A stretch of 64,000 bases of DNA. Source: Parolsenella massiliensis (lineage in GTDB: Bacteria; Actinomycetota; Coriobacteriia; Coriobacteriales; Atopobiaceae). Shown piece after piece: positions 32,674-41,510 of this stretch (position 1 is the stretch's first letter; every line of letters begins with the position of its first letter). The notes under the pieces were generated by a model that worked only from the letters and a program-made list of their open reading frames with translations, was not told the origin of the DNA and did not search any database. Made by a program: the position numbers and the translations under genes. The stretch is from contig NZ_LT671675.1 in the NCBI RefSeq assembly GCF_900143685.1, positions 285,111 to 349,110 on the forward strand, written 5' to 3'.

Positions 32674-35136
32674 ATGCGCATCTCATATGAGTGGCTTGGC
32701 TCCATGGTGGACCTGCCCGAGGATCCCCACGTCCTGTACCACGAGCTCATCCGCACCGGCACCGAGGTCGAGACCATCGAGCGCGTGGGCGAGGACCTCG
32801 ACCACGTCGTCGTGGGCCAGGTGCTCTCCAAGAAGCCCCACCCCGACTCCGACCACATGTGGCTGTGCCAGGTCTCCGTGGGCGACAAGAACGTCGACGA
32901 GGCCGGCAACCCCACGCCGCTGCAGATCGTGTGCGGCGCGCAGAACTTCAACGAGGGCGACAAGATCGTCGTCGCGATGATCGGCGCCGTGCTTCCCGGT
33001 GACCTCAAGATTAAGAAGAGCAAGCTGCGCGGCGTCGAGTCCTGCGGCATGAACTGCTCCGAGCGCGAGCTTGGCCTGGGTGGCGACCACTCCGGCATCA
33101 TGATCCTGCCGCCCGACGCCCCCGTGGGCATGCCGTTCACGGACTATCGCGGCACGTCCGACACCGTGCTCGACTGCGAGATCACGCCCAACCGCCCCGA
33201 CTGCCTGTCCTACGTGGGCATGGCCACCGAGGTGGGTGCGGTACTCGACGAGGACACGCACATCGAGCTTCCCGCCATCCAGCACGAGGAGGGCCCCAAG
33301 AGCGCCGACCTCGTGGACGTCAGGATCGCCGACACGAGCCTGTGCTGCCGCTACGTGGCCCGCGTCGTCCGCGGCGTGAAGATCGGCCCCTCGCCCGAGT
33401 GGCTCGCCCGCCGCGTCATCGCCGCCGGCAGTCGTCCCATCAACAACGTCGTGGACGTCACGAACTACGTGATGTACCTCACGGGCCAGCCCCTGCACGC
33501 CTTTGACCTGGGCAAGCTCTCCGAGCGCGATGGCCGCCGCCACATCGTCGTGCGTGCCGCCCGCGAGGGCGAGCAGCTCACGACGCTCGACGGCCAGGAG
33601 CGTACGCTCACGAGTGACATGGCCGTCATCACCGACGACGGCGAGCGCCCCGTGGCCCTTGCCGGCGTCATGGGCGGCCTCAACTTCGAGATTGACGACT
33701 CCACCGTCGACGTCCTTCTCGAGAGCGCCTGCTTTGACAAGAGCCACATCTCGCGTACGAGCCGCAACCTCAACCTCATGAGCGAGGCGTCCATCCGCTT
33801 CGAGCGCCAGGTCGACGCCGCGAACTGCGAGGAGGTCGCAGACATCGCCGCCGCGCTGTTCGAGAGCTGCTGCGGCGCCACGGTGTGCCGCGGTCGCGTG
33901 GACGAGTACCCCGTGCCCGTGAAGGCCGCGCGCATCAGCCTGCGCGGCGAGCGCGTGCGCAGCGTCTGCGGCGCCCCCATCACCAACGAGGAGATCTCAC
34001 ACCTGCTCGAGCGCCTGGGCTGCGCCGTCGTGGCCCAGAAGGGCGGAAGCGACTTCGAGGTCGTGGCGCCCACGAGCAGGCCCGATCTCACGCGTGAGGC
34101 CGACCTCATCGAGGAGGTCCTGCGCCTGTGGGGCATGGACCGCGTCGAGCCCACGCTGCCCGCGGCCAAGAATCACCACGGCGGTCTCACGGTTGACCAG
34201 CAGCGCACCCAGCTGATCGGGCGCACGCTGCGCGCCTGCGGCCTGTCCGAGACGTTCACGTACTGCTTCGCCGAGGACGGCGACCTTGCGCGTGCCAACA
34301 TCTCCGAGACCGGCCGTGGCGTGCCCGTGCGCATCAAGAACCCGCTGCTTGCGAACAACTCCGAGATGCGCCGCTCCATCCTGCCGGGGCTTCTGCGCTC
34401 CGTGGCCTACAACCTGGACCACGGCGTGCCCGACGTCGCCCTCTACGAGCAGGGACGCGTCTTCTTTGGCCACGAGAAGCGCACGCTTCCCGACGAGCCG
34501 CGCTACGTCGCCGGCGTGCTCTGCGGCGCCTGGGGCCTCGACGGCTGGAACGAGAAGCACCATGCGCTGGACTTTTTCGACGCCAAGGGCGTCGTGGAGC
34601 GCCTGCTGTCTGCCCTGCGCATCACGAAGGTTCGCTTCAAGGTGGCAGATCCTGCCGAGTACCCCTGGCTGCAGCCGGGCCGTGCTGCCGAGGTCTACGC
34701 CGGCGGCGAGCTTCTCGGCTGGGTGGGCAACGTCCACCCCACGAGCCTTGCCAACTTCGGCATCGACGAGGACGTCGTGGCGTTCGAGCTGGCCGAGCAG
34801 CACCTGCTGCGCCTGGCCGCCCGCGAGCTGCCCTACCAGGACGTCCCCACGCTGCCGGCCATCACGCACGACCTGGCCATCGTCGTCGACGAGGACGTCA
34901 CGTGCGAGATGCTCACGCAGCGCATCACGAGCGCGGGCGGCAAGCTGCTCGAGAGCGCCCGCCTGTTCGACGTCTACCGCGATCCGGTGCGCGTGGGTCT
35001 GGGCAAGAAGTCCATGGCCTTCCAGCTGACGTATCGCGCGAGCGACCACACGCTCACGAGCGAGGAGGTCGAGCGTGCCCACGAGAAGCTCGTCAAGAAG
35101 GTCTGCCGCTCCACGGGCGGCGAGGTGCGCGGCTAG
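32674..35136 (+). CDS. pheT: Phenylalanyl-tRNA synthetase beta subunit
   Basis: 820 aa, full length. N-terminal tRNA-binding (EMAP-like) domain (VVVGQVLSKKPHPDSDHMWLCQV), B3/B4 editing domain (CRYVARVVRGVKIGPSPEWL, NVVDVTNYVMYLTGQPLHAFD), B5 domain, catalytic-like core (NPLLANNSEMRRSILPGLL) and C-terminal anticodon-binding FDX-ACB domain (LPAITHDLAIVVDEDV, RVGLGKKSMAFQLTYR). The 148-base gap to pheS holds a large hairpin. Confidence 0.95.
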   Translation: MRISYEWLGSMVDLPEDPHVLYHELIRTGTEVETIERVGEDLDHVVVGQVLSKKPHPDSDHMWLCQVSVGDKNVDEAGNPTPLQIVCGAQNFNEGDKIVVAMIGAVLPGDLKIKKSKLRGVESCGMNCSERELGLGGDHSGIMILPPDAPVGMPFTDYRGTSDTVLDCEITPNRPDCLSYVGMATEVGAVLDEDTHIELPAIQHEEGPKSADLVDVRIADTSLCCRYVARVVRGVKIGPSPEWLARRVIAAGSRPINNVVDVTNYVMYLTGQPLHAFDLGKLSERDGRRHIVVRAAREGEQLTTLDGQERTLTSDMAVITDDGERPVALAGVMGGLNFEIDDSTVDVLLESACFDKSHISRTSRNLNLMSEASIRFERQVDAANCEEVADIAAALFESCCGATVCRGRVDEYPVPVKAARISLRGERVRSVCGAPITNEEISHLLERLGCAVVAQKGGSDFEVVAPTSRPDLTREADLIEEVLRLWGMDRVEPTLPAAKNHHGGLTVDQQRTQLIGRTLRACGLSETFTYCFAEDGDLARANISETGRGVPVRIKNPLLANNSEMRRSILPGLLRSVAYNLDHGVPDVALYEQGRVFFGHEKRTLPDEPRYVAGVLCGAWGLDGWNEKHHALDFFDAKGVVERLLSALRITKVRFKVADPAEYPWLQPGRAAEVYAGGELLGWVGNVHPTSLANFGIDEDVVAFELAEQHLLRLAARELPYQDVPTLPAITHDLAIVVDEDVTCEMLTQRITSAGGKLLESARLFDVYRDPVRVGLGKKSMAFQLTYRASDHTLTSEEVERAHEKLVKKVCRSTGGEVRG

Positions 35137-35185
35137 GCTCGCACCTGCACCTTGGGGCGTGGCCCCTCAACATACGCGTTGTGTA

Positions 35186-35220
35186 ACGGGCGGTCTCGCG
35201 CTAGTCGCGAGGCCGCCCGT
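35186..35220 (+). terminator. Hairpin after pheT
   Basis: ACGGGCGGTCTCGCG pairs with CGCGAGGCCGCCCGT (one G-T pair). No T-run follows. It lies ~50 bases after the pheT stop. Confidence 0.6.
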
Positions 35221-35239
35221 GCGTGCTACCATAGGCGCC

Positions 35240-36061
35240 ATGCCAAGTTGGAACGTACATATCGCACACGCGCAGCGCCTTCTGGCCGAGTGTCCGCCCT
35301 CCTCGCTGGGCATTCGCGACGCCAACGCGTTTCTCTTCGGCAACCTCGTCCCAGACGTATACGTGGGCTATATGCTGCCGAATCCCTCGGGCATCCTGCC
35401 TTACTCGCTCACGCACTTCGCTGACCCCTGCGCCATCCCCGTTCCGCGCGAGCGCGAGTTCTGGGATCTGTACGTGGAGCCCACGCTCGAGTTGCCCACA
35501 GAAGTTCCGCTGGGTCCTGCCAGCATCACGGTGGAGCAGGGCGTGGAGATCTCCCGTGCGGGTGGTCATTTCGCCATCCCGGCCACGAAGGCCGCCCATG
35601 AGGCCGTGCAAGAGCGTTTGCTCTCGAGTGACTATCGGGCCTCGGACGTCGTGCTCGGGGCATGGGCCCACCTCATGTGCGACCACGCCTACAACGAGGC
35701 CACGCACGCTTGGCTCCAGCGCTATCACGTGCCGGCCGGCGAGCGCACGCGCATCCGCAAGCAGGGGGACTTCGATAAGTTCGGCCGCACGCTGCCCATC
35801 ACGCTCAAGGGCGAGCTGACGGACGCGCTCCTTGCCCAGACCGAGGAGTTTCCGCAGTATGGCCTACGCCGCATAGACGTCGAGCGCTCCGTTGGGGTTG
35901 CAAACGGCATCGTTGACGACAACCGCGCCAACCACATCGACGGCACGCCCGAGTACAGCCTGTTCACATCGGACTTCTTCCATGAGGTCTTCGAGCATGC
36001 CAATGACTGCCTTATGGAGCGCCTCACGGCGTACGGGGCGCGCGTCTCAGGCGGCAAATAG
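35240..36061 (+). CDS. Zinc-dependent phospholipase C-like domain protein
   Basis: 273 aa. MPSWNVHIAHAQRLL, FLFGNLVPDVYVG, SLTHFADP and LGAWAHLMCDHAYNEATHAW give the His/Asp pattern of the Zn-dependent PLC/S1-nuclease-like fold (PF00882-type). No signal peptide is visible, so it is probably cytosolic. The substrate is unknown; phosphoesters are the family norm. Confidence 0.75.
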   Translation: MPSWNVHIAHAQRLLAECPPSSLGIRDANAFLFGNLVPDVYVGYMLPNPSGILPYSLTHFADPCAIPVPREREFWDLYVEPTLELPTEVPLGPASITVEQGVEISRAGGHFAIPATKAAHEAVQERLLSSDYRASDVVLGAWAHLMCDHAYNEATHAWLQRYHVPAGERTRIRKQGDFDKFGRTLPITLKGELTDALLAQTEEFPQYGLRRIDVERSVGVANGIVDDNRANHIDGTPEYSLFTSDFFHEVFEHANDCLMERLTAYGARVSGGK

Positions 36062-36095
36062 CCTCTTTCGTTGTCTGTCTACCTAACAAAATTGC

Positions 36096-36196
36096 AGGTA
36101 GCATGTGGTTGACTAGTCCTCTGTTTATCGCCTGGAGATTTGATTGAGGTAGCAGGTGCGAGGTAAACTTTTCGATGTTCTGGTCAACTGGTCAAG
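36096..36196. promoter_or_regulatory. Direct repeats upstream of gntR
   Basis: AGGTAGCATGTG (36096-36107) and AGGTAGCAGGTG (36147-36158) are direct repeats in the 180-base gap, and TGGTCAACTGGTCAAG (36181-36196) contains a tandem TGGTCAA, with its complement TTGAC at 36109. These could be GntR operator sites controlling the gene that follows. Confidence 0.4.
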
Positions 36197-36242
36197 TTGC
36201 ACCTAAGCCTGCGCCGCGCGCGCCCGCGAGGAAGGCCTTCTC

Positions 36243-36977
36243 ATGTCGGACTTCGAGAGGAAAGACACCTCCCTGCTCTACGTGCAGGTGGCCGACTACG
36301 TTCGCGAGAAGATCTACTCCAAGGAGTGGGGCGTCGACGAGCGCATTCCCTCAGAGCACGAGCTCATGGCGATGCTGCACCTCTCGCGCGGCACGGTGCA
36401 GAAGGGCATCCGCTCTCTTGTGGAGGAGGGTCTGCTCGTCCAGCAGCGCGGCCGTGGCACGTTCGTCATCGAGCCGGTCATGGCGCGTCCCTCGGGCAAC
36501 AAGCTGCACTCGTTTGCCGAGTCCATGACCGAGCAGGGCATCGACTTCGTCACGAAGGTCGTGGACAAGCGCATCGAGCGCGCGAGCCGCATCTGTGCCA
36601 GGAGCCTCCAGATTGAGGAAGGTTCGCCCTACCTGTACCTCATGCGCGTCCGCTTCGTGGCAGACGAGCCGGTCATGCTCATTGAGAGCCGCGTCAACCT
36701 CGAGCCGTGCCCGGGGCTCGAGAACATCGACTTCGAGCGTGAGGGCCTGTTCGACGCCGTGGAGCGCACAAGCGGCCAGCAGATCGGCACCGCGGAGATG
36801 ACGTACAGCGCCCGCGCCGCCGGCAAGAAGCGTGGCCGCTGGCTGCAGTGCGGCGAGCGCTCGCCGGTGCTCGACCTGGACCAGCTCGTGAGGCTCGACG
36901 ACGGCACGCCCGTCGAGTGGGGCAGCGTCTGGATGCCCGCCAACCGCTGCGTCATCAGCTCGGTCCGCACGCGCTAA
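36243..36977 (+). CDS. GntR-family (UTRA-type) transcriptional regulator
   Basis: 244 aa. Winged HTH: LLYVQVADYVREKIYSKEW, IPSEHELMAMLHLSRGTVQK, QQRGRGTFVI; then a UTRA sensor domain (YLYLMRVRFVADEPVMLIES). Autoregulation through the repeats just upstream is plausible. The next gene is an iron-type alcohol dehydrogenase, with a palindromic repeat between them. Confidence 0.9.
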   Translation: MSDFERKDTSLLYVQVADYVREKIYSKEWGVDERIPSEHELMAMLHLSRGTVQKGIRSLVEEGLLVQQRGRGTFVIEPVMARPSGNKLHSFAESMTEQGIDFVTKVVDKRIERASRICARSLQIEEGSPYLYLMRVRFVADEPVMLIESRVNLEPCPGLENIDFEREGLFDAVERTSGQQIGTAEMTYSARAAGKKRGRWLQCGERSPVLDLDQLVRLDDGTPVEWGSVWMPANRCVISSVRTR

Positions 36978-37000
36978 CGCGGCGGCGGCGGTGCCGTGAC

Positions 37001-37071
37001 CTGCCAAAGGGGACGGGTTCCTTTGGCAGACCGGATGGACATGACAGATGAACCCGTCCCCTTTGGCAGGC
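37001..37071. repeat. GGGGACGGGTTC palindrome (family 1, copy 4)
   Basis: CTGCCAAAGGGGACGGGTTC (37002-37021) and its exact reverse complement (37051-37070) form a 21-bp inverted repeat with the flanking C/G. The left half is itself a hairpin CTGCCAAAG/CTTTGGCAG around GGGACGGGTTC, as in the copy at 9662. Confidence 0.8.
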
Positions 37072-37155
37072 ACTTAATTAAACTTACAACCGAATTGGCT
37101 CCCTGGCCTGGCGGCGGGCCTAGAATGGTCCCTAAGCTAGAGACGAGGAGGCCCC

Positions 37156-38346
37156 ATGGATCTCACTACCACAAACTATCTTCCCAGCTACACCGTGGGC
37201 GTTGACGCCTATAAGGCCGTACCCACCGTCACGAGACGCTTCGGCACCACGGCCGTGCTCATCGGCGGCAAGACGGCCATGGAGAAGGCCGCCCCGCGCC
37301 TGCGTGCGGCCCTCGAGGGCATGGGTGTAAGCATCACGGCCCAGATCTGGTATGGCGGCTCGCCACGGCACGACGTTGCGGCCAAGCTTGCGACAGACCT
37401 GCGCGTACAGGCGGCGGACATGGTGTTTGGCATGGGCGGCGGACGCGCCATCGACGAGACCAAGGAGATCGCCGAGCTCGCGGGAAAACCGCTGTTCACG
37501 TTCCCCACGGTGGCCTCGAACTGCGCGCCCGTGACGGCCATTGGCGTCTTCTACAAGCAGGATGGCTCGGTGGACAACTACTTCCTGCCCAAGGAGCCGC
37601 CGATCCACTCGTTCATCGACACGAAGGTCATCTCCGAGAGCCCCGACGACTATTTCTGGGCAGGCATCGGAGACGCCCTCTCCAAGCAGCCCGAGGTGGA
37701 GCTCTCGAGCCGCGACCTCGACCTGCCTCACACGCCGCTCATGGGCCGCGCGCTGGCGGTCTCATGCGAGCGGCCGCTCTTCGAGTACTCGGCCAAGGCG
37801 CTGGCCGACAAGCGCTCCGGCACGTCAAGCTATGAGCTCGAGCAGCTCATCCTCGACATCATCATCTCGACGGGCCTCGTGTCCAACATGACCACGAACC
37901 TGGGGGCCGAGCAGGGCGCCTACTACTTCAACTCCAGCACGGCGCATGCCTTCTACAACGCGTACACCGGCATCGGCGCCGCCGCCGAGCGCCACCTGCA
38001 TGGCGAGGTCGTCTCGTTTGGCGTTCTCGTCCTCAAGGCGTTTGACGACATGCCAGACGACCTCGAGAAGTTCGCCGCGCTGAACGCCAGTCTCGGCCTT
38101 CCCACGACGCTTGCCGAGCTCGAGTGTCCCGAGGACGCCCTGGCTGGCATCGTGGAGCGTGCTCAGAAGACCAATGAGTGGGGCCGCGCCCCCTACGGCT
38201 TCACGCCCGAGCGCTTCGAGCAGGCCATCCTTGACGCCGACGCCTACGGCCGCGCGCTCGCCGCGGGTGACGCCGCCGCCCAGGCCGCAGCCCTCAAGGC
38301 CGTCCACGCCCACCGCTGCGTGACGCCGGTGCCCCGCAAACTCTAG
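37156..38346 (+). CDS. Iron-containing alcohol dehydrogenase (glycerol dehydrogenase-like)
   Basis: 396 aa. FGMGGGRAIDETKEIA is the NAD-binding GGGxxxD region, FPTVASNCAPVTAIGV the second, and GAAAERHLHGEVVSFG the metal-binding histidine region. Similarity is to GldA-type dehydrogenases. Substrate not readable. It is flanked on both sides by family 1 palindromes (37001 and 38358) and preceded by a GntR regulator. Confidence 0.82.
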   Translation: MDLTTTNYLPSYTVGVDAYKAVPTVTRRFGTTAVLIGGKTAMEKAAPRLRAALEGMGVSITAQIWYGGSPRHDVAAKLATDLRVQAADMVFGMGGGRAIDETKEIAELAGKPLFTFPTVASNCAPVTAIGVFYKQDGSVDNYFLPKEPPIHSFIDTKVISESPDDYFWAGIGDALSKQPEVELSSRDLDLPHTPLMGRALAVSCERPLFEYSAKALADKRSGTSSYELEQLILDIIISTGLVSNMTTNLGAEQGAYYFNSSTAHAFYNAYTGIGAAAERHLHGEVVSFGVLVLKAFDDMPDDLEKFAALNASLGLPTTLAELECPEDALAGIVERAQKTNEWGRAPYGFTPERFEQAILDADAYGRALAAGDAAAQAAALKAVHAHRCVTPVPRKL

Positions 38347-38357
38347 CGGAGACGTGC

Positions 38358-38432
38358 CTGCCATTGGGGACGGGTCCTTCTGACATGCCAACGGAACCCG
38401 TCCCTTCTGACAGAGCCCGTCCCCAATGGCAG
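38358..38432. repeat. GGGGACGGG palindrome (family 1, copy 5)
   Basis: CTGCCATTGGGGACGGG (38358-38374) pairs exactly with CCCGTCCCCAATGGCAG (38416-38432). The interior has a direct repeat CTTCTGACA and the GGAACCCGTCCC sequence shared with the copy at 37051. Confidence 0.8.
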
Positions 38433-38460
38433 CTGCCCACTGTCACCGCTGCTAACAAGA

Positions 38461-38494
38461 GGCGCCCCGAAGTCCGTGTGGGCTTCGGGGCGCC
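38461..38494 (-). terminator. Terminator after pyk (shared by convergent genes)
   Basis: GGCGCCCCGAAG pairs with CTTCGGGGCGCC, loop of 10. It lies between the convergent Fe-ADH and pyk genes and could serve both; the T-rich side is weak. Confidence 0.75.
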
Positions 38495-38528
38495 TTGCGC
38501 TCAATGCGTGGACTTGCGTGCGCGAGAC

Positions 38529-39980
38529 TTACTTGTCGCTGGGAACCTGGGCCACGAGCAGCATATTCGTCGAGGTGATGTAGTCACCCTGCGACGGGGC
38601 CGTGTTGGGGTCGCCGGCCGTGACGCACGCGAGGTCGCCGGAGTTGATGAGGCCGTTCTCCTTGGCGAGCGAGAGCGCCTGGCGCACCGTCTCGTCGATG
38701 GCGCCCTGGGCGGTGCCCTTCAGCACAGTGACGCCCCAGTAGAAGCAGCACTTGCGCACCGTCTCGTCGTGCGGGGACACGGCAAAGATCGGCAGCGTCG
38801 GGCGGAAGTTCGAGATGAGGCGAGCCGTGCGGCCACTCTCGGTGGGCGTGAGGATGCACTTGGCGCCCACGCGGTTGGCCGTGGTGACGGCAGCGAAGCC
38901 GATGGAGCCGTTGACGTCACGGACGCCACCGCGCTCGTGGTAGTTGTGGCGCTCCTCGAGGTACTGCTCGGTCTCGCGGCAGATGGAGGCCATCATCTTC
39001 ACGGCCTCGACGGGGTACTTGCCGGCCGCCGTCTCACCGGAGAGCATGACGCAGTCCGTGCCGTCCATGATGGCGTTGGCGACGTCGTTGACCTCGGCGC
39101 GCGTCGGGCGCGGGTTGCGGATCATGGAGTCGAGCATCTGCGTGGCCGTGATGACGGGCTTGTAGGCGGCGTTGCACTTGCGGATCATCTGCTTCTGGGC
39201 GTGCGGCACCTTCTCGGGCGGAATCTCGATGCCCAGGTCGCCGCGGGCCACCATGACGCCGCTGGAGTGGGCGAGAATGTCATCGAAGTTCTCGATGCCC
39301 AGGGCGCACTCGATCTTGGGGTAGATGGAGACGTTGTCGCGGCCGTGCTCGTGGCAGATCTGGCGGATCTCCTCGACGCCCTTGCCGTCGCGGATGAACG
39401 AGGCGGCGATGGCGTCGATGCCCAGCTCGCAGCCGAAGATGATGTCCTCGCGGTCACGCTCGGTGACGGCGGGCAGCGAGATGTCGACGCCCGGAATGTT
39501 CACGCCCTTGTGCTCACCGAGGTCGCCGGCGTTGGCAAGGGTGCAGTGGATGTCGGTGCCCTCGACGGCGTCAACGTCGAACTCGAGCAGGCCGTCGTCG
39601 ATGAGGATGCGGTCGCCGGGCTTCACCTCGTTGGGGAGGTTCTTGAAGTCGAGCGAGAAGCGATCGTGGTTGCCCACGACGCCGTCATCGGTCGTGATGA
39701 TGGTCTTGTCGCCCGTCTCGAAGTGGACCTTCTCGCCGTTCTCGAGCACGCCGGTCCGGACCTCGGGGCCCTTGGTGTCGAGAAGGATGGCCACGGGGAT
39801 GCCGAGCTCGGTCGAGACCCTGCGCACGCGCTCGACGCCGGCGCGGTGGTAGTCGTGGCTGCCGTGCGAGAAGTTGAAGCGGGCGACGTTCATGCCGGCC
39901 TTGATGAGCTTGCGAAGGACGTCCTCGCTCTCCGTGGCGGGGCCCATGGTGCAGACGATCTTGGTCTTCTTGGACTGCAT
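38529..39980 (-). CDS. pyk: Pyruvate kinase
   Basis: 483 aa. TKIVCTMGPAT, NVARFNFSHG, LLDTKGPEVRTG, the catalytic-site YPKIECALGIENFDDI, MVARGDLGIEIP and ATQMLDSMI are all present. No extra C-terminal PEP-mobile domain. Start MQSKKTK with AAAGGAAAG upstream; the open frame extends 62 codons further without support. It makes ATP and pyruvate at the end of glycolysis, upstream of the D-2-hydroxyacid dehydrogenase transcribed just before it. Confidence 0.95.
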   Translation of the reverse strand: MQSKKTKIVCTMGPATESEDVLRKLIKAGMNVARFNFSHGSHDYHRAGVERVRRVSTELGIPVAILLDTKGPEVRTGVLENGEKVHFETGDKTIITTDDGVVGNHDRFSLDFKNLPNEVKPGDRILIDDGLLEFDVDAVEGTDIHCTLANAGDLGEHKGVNIPGVDISLPAVTERDREDIIFGCELGIDAIAASFIRDGKGVEEIRQICHEHGRDNVSIYPKIECALGIENFDDILAHSSGVMVARGDLGIEIPPEKVPHAQKQMIRKCNAAYKPVITATQMLDSMIRNPRPTRAEVNDVANAIMDGTDCVMLSGETAAGKYPVEAVKMMASICRETEQYLEERHNYHERGGVRDVNGSIGFAAVTTANRVGAKCILTPTESGRTARLISNFRPTLPIFAVSPHDETVRKCCFYWGVTVLKGTAQGAIDETVRQALSLAKENGLINSGDLACVTAGDPNTAPSQGDYITSTNMLLVAQVPSDK

Positions 39981-40095
39981 TTCTTTCCTTTCGAATGACG
40001 GGTGCCGAGCCGCTTGCCTGGTACCCGGGGGCGGGTGGGGGATCCCGCCTGCTTGGCCTCGCGTCTCCGTATTGCGCGGGCCTCCGATATCAAAA

Positions 40096-40121
40096 GCGCC
40101 GCCCCGTCGGGAGGGCGGCGC
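40096..40121 (-). terminator. Terminator after the D-2-hydroxyacid dehydrogenase gene
   Basis: GCGCCGCCC pairs with GGGCGGCGC; on the minus strand TTTTGATATC follows. It separates this gene from pyk. Confidence 0.85.
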
Positions 40122-40128
40122 GATTTTG

Positions 40129-41121
40129 CTAGCAGACGACGGCGGGACCGGTGAGCTCCTCGCCATTGGCGAACGCGGAGGCGTTGTCGAGCGTCGTCTT
40201 GGCGATGGAGGCGAGGGCCTCCTTGGTGAAGAACGCCTGGTGGCTCGTCATGACCACGTTCGGGAACGAGCAGAGCGTCGAGGTGACCGACTCGATGATC
40301 GTGTTCGAGCGGTTGCGGAAGACGTTGTCGCCCTCCTCCTCGTACACGTCCAGGCCGGCGGCGCCGATCTTGCCGGAGCGGATGCCCTCGATGAGCGCCT
40401 TGGTGTCGACGAGGCCACCGCGGGCGGTGTTGATGAAGATGACGCCGTCCTTCATCTTGTCGATGGCGTCGGCGTTGATCATGTGACGGTTGCTGTCGAA
40501 CAGCGGGCAGTGCAGCGAGATGAGGTCGGAGCGGCGCAGCAGCTCGTCGAGCTCGACGTACTCGACCATGCCCTCGAGCGCGGGGTTCTGGTAGACGTCA
40601 TAGCCCAGTACCTTCATGCCGAAGCCGTTGCAGATGCGGACCATGGCGGCGCCGATCTTTCCGGTGCCCACGATGCCGGCCGTCTTGCCGTGCAGGTTCA
40701 CGCCGAGAAGGCCCTGCAGGGAGAAGTCGTTCTCGCGCACGCGCAGGTAGCCCTTGTGGATGCGGCGGGCGGCGCACAGGCCCAGGCCGATGGCCTGCTC
40801 GGCGATGGCCTCGGGCGAGTAGGCCGGCACGCGCAGGACCGTCATGCCGAGGTCCTTGGCCACGGGCACGTTCACGGCGTCGAAGCCGGCGGAGCGCATA
40901 AGGACGAGCTTCACGTCAAAGCCGCGGAGAATCTCGAGGGCCATGGCGGAGGCGTCGGAGTTGACGAAGGCGCACACGGCGTCATAGCCGCGGGCGAGGG
41001 AGGCGGTCACGGGCGAGAGGTCCGCCTCGAGGTAGTCCACCTTGATGTTCGGGTAGTTCTTGAGCTGGGCGTCAAAAGAGTCGCGGTCGTAGTCACGGGC
41101 GTCGTAGAACAGGATCTTCAT
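40129..41121 (-). CDS. ldhA: D-2-hydroxyacid dehydrogenase, D-lactate dehydrogenase-like
   Basis: 330 aa. KILFYDARDYDRDSF is typical of fermentative D-LDH, GIVGTGKIGAAMV is the NAD-binding loop, LHCPLFDSNRHMIN, FINTARGGLVDTKAL and MTSHQAFFTKEAL follow, containing the conserved Arg, Glu-region and His of the family. It reduces pyruvate to D-lactate, regenerating NAD. It lies upstream of pyk on the same strand. Start MKILFYD with AGGAGA upstream. Confidence 0.88.
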   Translation of the reverse strand: MKILFYDARDYDRDSFDAQLKNYPNIKVDYLEADLSPVTASLARGYDAVCAFVNSDASAMALEILRGFDVKLVLMRSAGFDAVNVPVAKDLGMTVLRVPAYSPEAIAEQAIGLGLCAARRIHKGYLRVRENDFSLQGLLGVNLHGKTAGIVGTGKIGAAMVRICNGFGMKVLGYDVYQNPALEGMVEYVELDELLRRSDLISLHCPLFDSNRHMINADAIDKMKDGVIFINTARGGLVDTKALIEGIRSGKIGAAGLDVYEEEGDNVFRNRSNTIIESVTSTLCSFPNVVMTSHQAFFTKEALASIAKTTLDNASAFANGEELTGPAVVC

Positions 41122-41510
41122 ACGTCTCCTCTTTCTGCGTCCCACCCCAGGGACGCGAGATCGATGTGATTACCGCTAAAGAATTGTAACGCGCAACTTA
41201 AGCGTGTAAGCCATTTTTTTGCGTAATGCTCGCAAATAAAACCCCAGCTAGAAGTAGTTGTATAGGGCTGAGTAGCCATTTGGGGCGCCTGCTTAAGGAC
41301 ATAACCTGGAGGCTGGCTATGTATGTGCCGCGGGCGGGCGGGGGCGCCGCACCACTTTATTGGGTATCATGCAAGGGCAGGCAGCGGGGCGAGAAGTCCC
41401 GCGCAAGACATGCGCGCGTCACGGCAGCCTTGATGAGCCCTTGCCCTTCCTGGGAATTATGATCGGGCATCAATCTGGCGCGCGCCCAAAATCCAGGAGG
41501 GGAATCTCAC
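41122..41510. other. 389-base gap between ldhA-like and ATPase genes
   Basis: No gene is supported. On the minus strand TACAAT (near 41184) with TTACAC 15 bases upstream may be the promoter of the dehydrogenase gene. TTGCG-TAATGCT-CGCAA at about 41219-41235 is a short inverted repeat. Nothing certain is seen for the ATPase promoter. Confidence 0.35.

Noticed and set aside
41226-41462. A 78-codon frame in the gap before the ATPase
   Set aside because: No SD, no recognisable features, arginine-rich composition as in random GC-rich sequence.
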